Part shown: positions 4,936-10,608 of the stretch, in pieces
Numbering within the stretch: position 1 is the stretch's first letter
How the letters are laid out: each line of letters opens with the position of its first letter
NCBI GenBank assembly: GCA_017308345.1
Contig: JAFKFE010000188.1
Span: 1-10,608 of the forward strand
Direction: 5' to 3'
DNA length: 10,608 nucleotides
Origin: Alphaproteobacteria bacterium
Lineage (GTDB): Bacteria; Pseudomonadota; Alphaproteobacteria; Rhizobiales; Rhizobiaceae
The notes under the pieces: generated by a model
The model's input: the letters and a program-made list of their open reading frames with translations, nothing else
Told to the model about the DNA's origin: nothing
The model's database searches: none
Position numbers and translations under genes: made by a program

Positions 4936-5888
4936 GGCGCGACCTTGCGCCCGAACACCCTTGCCGGCCGCGCCGGCGATGCCGGAGCCGACGGGCTTGC
5001 GGCGGCCGATGTCCTGCTTTCCTCGTCCGCGGGCTGCTGAGCGCCCTTGCCGAAGACGCGAAAGCTGGTTGGGGCAAGTTCGGGCCGGGCAAGCACATAG
5101 CCTTGCACCATGGAAGCGCCGGACCGCTCGGCGAGCTCCAGCTGCCAGCTTTCCTCGAGACCTTCGAAGACGGTATGGATGCCCTGGGCCTCGAAGCCCT
5201 GCACCATTGTCGTCAGCAACGCGAAGCCGGCGCCGGACTCCATCAGGTGGGTGATCCAATGCGCATCGAACTTGACGATGTCGGGCTTGAGTTCCTTGAT
5301 CCGGTTGATATCGGATTCATCGGCGCCAAAGTCGTCCACCGCGATGCGGAAGCCATTGGCCCTCAGCGCCTCGACAAACTCGTAGAGCGTTTCCTGCGAG
5401 GCCGATTTCTGCTCGGTGACCTCGCAGACGATGCGGCGCGGATCGATGCCGGCTTCATGCAGCACCAGCCGCATGTCGCGCAGCGCCTTGTCGGCGATGC
5501 CGCGATCGGTGAACACCGACGGATCGAAATTGATGAAGATGGACGCCTCCTCCGGCAGGCAGGCGCCGGCGTTCAGAAGATGCAGCGTGCGCGTCAGAGC
5601 CTCGATATGCAGGCGGTCGCCTGCCTGGCAGGTGCCGAAGAAGCTCACCGGCGACTGCGGCTCGCCGTCGCGGAATGGCCGGATCAGCCCCTCAAAGGCG
5701 GTGACCGAAAGCTTGCCCTCCTTGAAGGCGAAGATCGGCTGAAACGCGCTCTGCAGCGTATAGATGCCCCAGACACCGGTCGAGGTGCCGTCGTCATGAC
5801 GGATGATGTGGGCAAGCCCGATACTGCGCGACAAAGCTTCCTCGTTCCGCGCGACTGGCGCAATTCGATCCGCGATCCTGCCAGCCAA
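4932..5888 (-). CDS. EAL-domain protein with deviant loop 6, proximal gene of pair
   Basis: A 318-residue paralogue of the next gene, again EAL-only. Signature: FQPIF (49-53); FEGLIRP with Glu66 and an intact ExLxR; INFDPS (Asn120); VCEVTEQ (Glu156); VDDFGADESD (Asp185-Asp186, loop 6 reading GADES where active enzymes have GTGYS); VKFDAHW (Lys206); FEGLE (Glu242); VQGYVLARPE (Gln262). Loop 6 controls dimerisation and metal binding in active EAL enzymes, so catalysis is in doubt. The C-terminus (about 283-318) is a disordered Ala/Ser/Pro-rich tail absent from its partner. No sensory domain is seen. No ATG exists before the domain: TTG 5888 is the first usable start, and TTG 5834, with GAGG a few bases upstream, is a credible shorter start that would remove 18 residues. 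It is the first gene of the operon, divergent from the aminotransferase gene. Confidence 0.85.
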   Translation of the reverse strand: MAGRIADRIAPVARNEEALSRSIGLAHIIRHDDGTSTGVWGIYTLQSAFQPIFAFKEGKLSVTAFEGLIRPFRDGEPQSPVSFFGTCQAGDRLHIEALTRTLHLLNAGACLPEEASIFINFDPSVFTDRGIADKALRDMRLVLHEAGIDPRRIVCEVTEQKSASQETLYEFVEALRANGFRIAVDDFGADESDINRIKELKPDIVKFDAHWITHLMESGAGFALLTTMVQGFEAQGIHTVFEGLEESWQLELAERSGASMVQGYVLARPELAPTSFRVFGKGAQQPADEESRTSAAASPSAPASPARPARVFGRKVAP

Positions 5889-7257
<1,369 letters not shown>

Positions 7258-7283
7258 TCGGCGCGAAGCCGCCAGACGCGAAG

Positions 7284-7308
7284 AACCCGGCTTCAGGCCG
7301 GGTTTTTT
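7284..7308 (+). terminator. Rho-independent terminator after the aminotransferase gene
   Basis: AACCCGGC-TTCAG-GCCGGGTT followed by TTTT: an eight-pair stem and U tract 26 bases past the stop. On the other strand the same stem lies past the end of the convergent cupin gene and begins with AA, so it may stop both transcripts. Confidence 0.88.
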
Positions 7309-7320
7309 GTCGGGCCCGTC

Positions 7321-7716
7321 CTAACCGCCATATTGCTCTTCGGACACCTGCTCCAGCCAATCGGCCTGGACGCCGTCCAGCGCCTCCTGCATGGCGATAT
7401 GGGTCATGGCGGTTTTCCGCCCGGCGCCGTGCCAGTGTTTCTCGCCGGGCGCGAAGGAAATGACGTCTCCTGCCCTGATCGTCTGGATCGGCTCGCCCCA
7501 GGTCTGGGCAAGTCCGGCGCCGGCCGTGACATAAAGCGTCTGCCCAAGCGGATGCGTGTGCCAGTAAGTGCGCGCGCCGGGCTCGAAACTGACCAGTGTC
7601 GCCCTCAGCCGCGCCGGCGCTTCCTTTTCGATGATCGGCGTCTGCAGCACCCGCCCGGTGAAATAGGTCTCCGGCGCGACGATTGTCGGCACGCTGCCGC
7701 ACGCAATGATCTTCAT
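7321..7716 (-). CDS. Small cupin protein, (R)-hydroxynitrile lyase-like
   Basis: A 131-residue single-domain cupin. Cupin motif 1 is FEPGARTYWHTHPLGQTLYV (44-63), supplying His53, His55 and Gln59; motif 2 is AGDVISFAPGEKHWHG (82-97), supplying His94. This His/His/Gln/His set and the spacing match the manganese-dependent bacterial cupin hydroxynitrile lyases (Granulicella type) as I recall them; the tail (AMTHIAMQEALDGVQADWLE) also fits. The natural role of these proteins is usually unknown, and many are annotated only as cupin or quercetinase-like, so an enzyme activity is not proven. Start: ATG at 7716 with GAGG eight bases upstream; the frame is open further up without support. It is convergent with the aminotransferase gene and not in an operon. 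Confidence 0.82.
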   Translation of the reverse strand: MKIIACGSVPTIVAPETYFTGRVLQTPIIEKEAPARLRATLVSFEPGARTYWHTHPLGQTLYVTAGAGLAQTWGEPIQTIRAGDVISFAPGEKHWHGAGRKTAMTHIAMQEALDGVQADWLEQVSEEQYGG

Positions 7717-8019
7717 CCTGCAATCCTCGAACACGTTGGTCGAAAAAAGGCGCGGGGCGCCTGATGGAACAAGTGTCATCCCGTAGCAAGGCCGTTGCAA
7801 CCGGCTTCCAGGCTGCCGGGCGACAATGCCCGCTCGGCGTTCGCCAAGCGCTCGCCCTCACAGCCTGACAAACCAGAATGACGGCCTGACGACCCCAAGC
7901 CGGCGAACATCCTATTTTCCTTGCCCTGCCGGCGAACCCGTGTGACGATGGCTTTGGGAAGGGGTGCATAAACCCCGCCCGCGACGGCCGAACAGGCCGG
8001 CCGCCGCTCTGCATAGGGT
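7717..8019. other. Intergenic region without a convincing gene
   Basis: This stretch separates the divergent cupin and EF-G-like genes and should contain both promoters, though no clear -35/-10 pair stands out. It holds a direct repeat of GCCGGCGAAC (7899-7908 and 7928-7937), a small hairpin GGGGT-GCATAA-ACCCC at about 7963-7978, and CGGCC-GAACA-GGCCG at about 7985-8000. Short open frames on the minus strand lack family features and good codon use. Confidence 0.5.
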
Positions 8020-8059
8020 GCGATCGGACGCAAAACCGGTTTTCACTTTTGCTGATCGC
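8020..8059. repeat. 40-bp rhizobial palindromic repeat
   Basis: Nested dyad: outer GCGATC (8020-8025) pairs with GATCGC (8054-8059), then GCAAAA (8030-8035) with TTTTGC (8047-8052); an inner perfect palindrome AAAACCGGTTTT covers 8032-8043, so GCAAAA can pair with either partner. I recall nearly the same sequence as a recurrent intergenic element in Mesorhizobium and related genomes. It lies 32 bases before the EF-G-like start codon, within or close to its leader. Confidence 0.55.
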
Positions 8060-8091
8060 TCTCTTGGGAAACGCCTGAGTGGAGGTCAGCC

Positions 8092-10140
8092 ATGGGTACT
8101 CGCGCCGGAGGACGACGCACGGGACCGAAATGCATCGCCATAGTCGGTCCCTTTGCAAGCGGTAAGACGACACTTCTCGAAGCCATCCTCGCCCGCACGG
8201 GCGCCATTCCCCGCCAGTCGCCCGTTTCATCGGGCAACACCGTTTCCGATCATTCGCCCGAAGCCCGCGCCCACGCCATGAGCGTCGAGGCGACCTTCGC
8301 CACCACCGATTTCATGGGCGAGCAGATCACCTTCGTCGACTGCCCCGGCTCCATCGAATTCGCCTTCGAGGCCGAACCGGTGCTTGCCGCTTGCGACCTC
8401 GCGGTGGTCGTCGCCGAGGCCGACGAGAAGAAGATCCCTGCGCTCCAGCTCATCATGCGCAAGCTCGACGATCTCGCCATTCCGCGCATCCTGTTCCTCA
8501 ACAAGGTCGACAAGGCGATCGCGGGCGTGCGCGAGACACTGAAGATGCTGCAGCCGGCAAGTTCGGTGCCGCTGCTGCTGCGCCAGATTCCGGTGCGCAA
8601 GGACGGCATCGTCATCGGCTCGATCGATCTGGCGCTGGAACGCGCCTACATCTACCGCGAATATGCCGAAAGCCAGGTCGCCGACATCGCGAACGATGAC
8701 AAGGCGCGTGAACTGGAAGCGCGTTTCTCGATGCTGGAGACGCTCGCCGACCATGACGATCACCTGATGGAGCAGCTGCTGGAGGAGATCGAACCGCCGA
8801 AGGATGCGATCTTCGACGATCTCTCGGCCGACCTGCGCGCAGGCGCGGTGACGCCGGTGCTGATCGGCACGGCCGAGAAGGGCAACGGCGTGCTGCGTCT
8901 TTTGAAGGCCATTCGCCACGACGCGCCGGACGTCGAGGCAACCAGGAAACGCCTTGGCGCGCCGGACGGCCAGACCGTGGTGCAGGTGATAAAGACCATC
9001 CACACCGCGCATGGCGGCAAGCTTTCGGTGTCGCGCGTGCTATCCGGCCAATTGGCCGACGCGGCCGAGCTCTTCCTTTCCAACGGCGACACGGCGAAGG
9101 TCTCCGGCATCTACAGAATGCTCGGCAAGGACCAGATCAAGCTGACATCCGCCAAGGCGGGCGACACGGTCGCGCTCGGCAAACTCGACAACGTCAAGAC
9201 CGGCCAGACGCTGAGTTCGGCCAAGGGCGGCATCAGGCCATTGGTCACACTCGAGCCGCCGCAACCCGTATTTGCCTTCGCGCTTCGTCCCAAGGAGCGC
9301 AAGGACGAAGTCAAGATGTCGGCGGCGATCCAGCGGCTGGCCGAGGAGGACCCCTCGCTCAGCCTGCGCCATAACCAGGATTCGGCCGAGACCGTCCTGT
9401 CGGGTCACGGCGAGATGCATCTGCGCGTGGTGCGCGAGCGCCTCGAGGGCAAGAACCAGATTCCGATCGAGGGCCATGCCCCGGCAGTGCCCTACCGCGA
9501 GACCATCCGCAAATCGGCGCAGCAGCGCGGCCGCCACAAGAAGCAGTCAGGCGGCCACGGCCAGTTCGGCGACGTGGTGATCGAGATCAAGCCGCTGCCG
9601 CGAGGCACCGGCTTCCAGTTCTCCGACACCATCACCGGCGGCGTGGTGCCGAAGACCTATATCCAGTCGGTGGAGACCGGCATCCGCGACTATCTGAGGA
9701 CGGGCCCGCTCGGCTTCCCGGTCGTCGACGTTGCTGTCAACCTGTCGGACGGCTCCTACCACGCGGTCGATTCCTCCGACATGGCCTTCCAGATGGCGGC
9801 GAAGCTCGCGATGAAGGAAGGCATGGCCGCCTGCTCCCCGGTCCTGCTGGAGCCGGTGATGAAGGTCGAGATCGTCACGCCCTCCGACGCGACCTCGAAG
9901 ATCATCGCCCTGATCCCGCAGCGGCGCGGCCAGATCCTCGGCTATGACGCGCGGCCCGACTGGCCCGGCTGGGACGTCGTCGAGGCGACCATGCCGCAGG
10001 CCGAAATCGGTGACCTGATCATCGAGCTGCGCTCGGCGACCGCCGGCGTCGCCAGCTACAAGGCCGCGTTCGACCACATGGCCGAGCTCACCGGCCGGCT
10101 CGCCGACGAGGCGATGAACGCCAACGGCAAAGCCGCCTGA
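8092..10140 (+). CDS. Elongation factor G-like GTPase (EF-G paralogue)
   Basis: A 682-residue protein with all five EF-G domains. G domain: P-loop GPFASGKT (19-26), a switch I region that lacks the usual RGIT (it reads EARAHAMSVEAT), G3 DCPGS (83-87) in place of DxPGH, G4 NKVD (137-140). Domain II is about 280-385; domain III has FALRPKERKDEVKMSAAIQR and SGHGEMHLRV; domain IV has PYRETI and GGHGQFGDVV (about 467-510); domain V is about 590-675. It belongs to the EF-G-like paralogue group kept beside true FusA in many bacteria; the role (translocation aid, recycling or stress-related) is not established. Loss of the catalytic His of DxPGH, the position that activates water in translational GTPases, predicts slow hydrolysis or a switch with a different mechanism. 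Start: ATG at 8092 with GGAGG six bases upstream. Codon use is strongly biased to G/C-ending codons, suggesting a resident gene. It is monocistronic, with a terminator 42 bases after the stop. Confidence 0.92.
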   Translation: MGTRAGGRRTGPKCIAIVGPFASGKTTLLEAILARTGAIPRQSPVSSGNTVSDHSPEARAHAMSVEATFATTDFMGEQITFVDCPGSIEFAFEAEPVLAACDLAVVVAEADEKKIPALQLIMRKLDDLAIPRILFLNKVDKAIAGVRETLKMLQPASSVPLLLRQIPVRKDGIVIGSIDLALERAYIYREYAESQVADIANDDKARELEARFSMLETLADHDDHLMEQLLEEIEPPKDAIFDDLSADLRAGAVTPVLIGTAEKGNGVLRLLKAIRHDAPDVEATRKRLGAPDGQTVVQVIKTIHTAHGGKLSVSRVLSGQLADAAELFLSNGDTAKVSGIYRMLGKDQIKLTSAKAGDTVALGKLDNVKTGQTLSSAKGGIRPLVTLEPPQPVFAFALRPKERKDEVKMSAAIQRLAEEDPSLSLRHNQDSAETVLSGHGEMHLRVVRERLEGKNQIPIEGHAPAVPYRETIRKSAQQRGRHKKQSGGHGQFGDVVIEIKPLPRGTGFQFSDTITGGVVPKTYIQSVETGIRDYLRTGPLGFPVVDVAVNLSDGSYHAVDSSDMAFQMAAKLAMKEGMAACSPVLLEPVMKVEIVTPSDATSKIIALIPQRRGQILGYDARPDWPGWDVVEATMPQAEIGDLIIELRSATAGVASYKAAFDHMAELTGRLADEAMNANGKAA

Positions 10141-10182
10141 ACAGGTCGGCCTGCCTGACGGGGCTATCTGCTGAAGATATGA

Positions 10183-10213
10183 AAACGGCGTCCGGTTCAA
10201 CCGGACGCCGTTT
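10183..10213. terminator. Perfect 15-bp-stem terminator, possibly bidirectional
   Basis: AAACGGCGTCCGGTT (10183-10197), one central base, and its exact reverse complement (10199-10213). On the plus strand TTTCTATT follows, on the minus strand TTTTC, so it can end both the EF-G-like mRNA and any minus-strand transcript coming from the right. Confidence 0.82.
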
Positions 10214-10346
10214 CTATTGCGGACCGTCTTCCTGGGAGGCAACGGCTGGTCCGCCGCATCCGGAAAAATGGTTCGGACGCGGTAGCTGCCTGAGCCCGGT
10301 CATTTCGGGTGATGCCCCCATCTCCCGAACCGACCAACCGCGTCCT
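10183..10346 (-). ncRNA. Candidate structured small RNA, minus strand
   Basis: No ORF here has a start signal or family features, but the minus strand folds well. The first structure spans 10345-10274: closing stem GGACGCGGT with ACCGCGTCC (9 bp), then GGTC with GACC, then TTCGGG with CCCGAA, one mismatch, and GATG-GGGG-CATC at the tip. It is followed within a few bases by ATTTTT. The second hairpin, GCGGACC with GGTCCGC at 10254-10219, carries CCTCCC in its loop region. Then comes the terminator stem at 10213-10183. A TATATA at 10358-10353 sits where a -10 box would start an RNA at about 10346, exactly at the first stem. The -35 is weak (TGTCGC), so an activator would be needed. The transcript could be about 80 bases (ending at the T run near 10265) or about 165 bases. 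No known RNA family is recognised; orientation is inference. Confidence 0.35.
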
Positions 10347-10367
10347 ATTGTCTATATAAACGATAGG
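10344..10367. promoter_or_regulatory. 24-bp dyad with TATATA core, operator-like
   Basis: CCTAT at the left pairs with ATAGG at the right, then GT with AC, around a central TATATA (10353-10358). Ten of twelve positions are complementary; the exceptions are a T-G and a C-A. Length and symmetry fit an operator for a TetR- or MarR-type dimer pair. Its core coincides with the proposed -10 box of the structured minus-strand RNA, so binding would block that promoter. Confidence 0.45.
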
Positions 10368-10377
10368 GTGCGTCCGC

Positions 10378-10410
10378 GACATGTTACCCAATGTTACATG
10401 TCACTGTTAC
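10378..10410. promoter_or_regulatory. Triple TGTTAC repeat and GACATGT inverted repeat
   Basis: TGTTAC occurs at 10382-10387, 10392-10397 and 10405-10410 in the same orientation (GTAACA on the minus strand). A 7-bp inverted repeat, GACATGT (10378-10384) with ACATGTC (10396-10402), overlaps the first two. The cluster lies about 35 to 65 bases upstream of the proposed minus-strand start at 10346, where an activator would bind. The cognate regulator is unknown. Confidence 0.4.
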
Positions 10411-10458
10411 GTGGGGGATTCAGTCGTTTTTCCGCCGGCGCGAAGCCACTCGGGCAAC

Positions 10459-10487
10459 AAAAAAGCCGGATCAATAAAGATCCGGCT
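10459..10487 (-). terminator. Rho-independent terminator of the candidate sRNA
   Basis: On the minus strand AGCCGGATC (10487-10479), loop TTTATT, GATCCGGCT (10472-10464), then TTTTTG. A nine-pair stem with an unbroken U tract on this strand only, so a minus-strand transcript must enter from the right. Confidence 0.88.
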
Positions 10488-10572
10488 GAGTTTGATTGGA
10501 AGTGCCGATTAAGGCTAACCTCCAGAGGGGAACACTCGAGGGCGCTAATGGGAGGAGAACGCGCCCCAGAGA
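10459..10572 (-). ncRNA. Candidate trans-acting sRNA with CUCCUCCC loop (alpha-r14-like)
   Basis: The minus strand shows, in order, a TATATA -10 box (10584-10579), a hairpin with stem GGGCGC/GCGCCC (10566-10540) whose 15-base loop contains CTCCTCCC, a middle part with a second C-rich segment (TTCCCCTC), and a classic rho-independent terminator. CUCCUCCC displayed in an apical loop is the mark of rhizobial anti-Shine-Dalgarno sRNAs such as the alpha-r14 (NfeR) family, which pair with ribosome binding sites of many transporter mRNAs; the expected length of about 115 bases also fits. Family membership is from memory and only by motif and layout. The -35 is not clear and may be at or beyond the right edge. 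The opposite reading, GGGAGGAG as a ribosome binding site on the plus strand, fails because no ORF follows. Confidence 0.55.
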
Positions 10573-10608
10573 TGTGACTATATATGTGCTCATCATGCCC
10601 AAGAAACA

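Noticed and set aside
4048..5040. A 330-codon open frame on the plus strand opposite the EAL genes
   Set aside because: It is antisense to two well-supported EAL proteins, has no family motif, and exists because the opposite strand is GC-rich with few stops.
7776..7908. A 44-codon minus-strand frame starting MFAGLGSSGRHSG
   Set aside because: There is a weak upstream purine run, but no hydrophobic segment, motif or known family; it is more likely chance in the intergenic region.
10274..10345. SRP (4.5S) RNA or 6S RNA as identity of the structured element
   Set aside because: The conserved SRP tetraloop region and the long closing stem with central bubble of 6S RNA are not present.
10179..10577. 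A 132-codon plus-strand open frame starting at 10179
   Set aside because: It runs through a perfect terminator stem, an operator-like dyad and a second terminator stem, has no ribosome binding site and no family features; the structured-RNA reading explains the sequence better.

Overview
The window is GC-rich chromosomal DNA of an alphaproteobacterium, most likely a Rhizobiales member close to Mesorhizobium. The evidence is the strong G/C third-position codon use, the rhizobial style of the proteins (EF-G-like paralogue, aatA-type aminotransferase, small secreted four-cysteine protein, EAL-only proteins) and several intergenic palindromic repeats of the kind scattered through rhizobial genomes. 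All identifications come from reading motifs and from memory of the families; no database search was possible.

Left third (1-3348). A lipoprotein with a Pro/Ala-rich linker, leading into what looks like a lytic transglycosylase domain, runs off the left edge on the minus strand. It is divergent from an Ogt/MGMT-type DNA repair gene, and the shared intergenic region is full of palindromes and holds a possible LexA box. A 143-bp palindromic intergenic element separates that gene from a convergent small secreted protein. A second rhizobial-type repeat follows, then a cold-shock gene whose normal C-terminus is replaced by an Arg-rich extension, then a clear terminator. Next comes a lower-GC toxin-antitoxin cassette with an intact antitoxin and a toxin frame that appears broken by a one-base slip just after its overlapping GTG start.

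Middle (3349-7716). On the minus strand lie a glutathione S-transferase family gene and a two-gene operon of paralogous EAL (cyclic-di-GMP phosphodiesterase type) proteins. The two EAL genes overlap by ATGA and have different deviations from the EAL signature. Divergent from them is an aspartate/prephenate aminotransferase with its own terminator, followed on the opposite strand by a small cupin with the metal-site pattern of the bacterial (R)-hydroxynitrile lyase group.

Right third (7717-10608). A 375-bp intergenic region ends in a rhizobial palindromic repeat and precedes a full-length EF-G-like GTPase paralogue that lacks the usual catalytic His of the DxPGH motif. After its terminator about 390 bp hold no convincing ORF but are very structured. 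On the minus strand they read as two tandem small-RNA-like units: one ends in a textbook rho-independent terminator and displays CTCCTCCC (anti-Shine-Dalgarno) in a hairpin loop; the other is a nested-stem structure preceded by a 24-bp dyad with a TATATA core and three GTAACA repeats. This non-coding block is the most promising part of the window for new biology.
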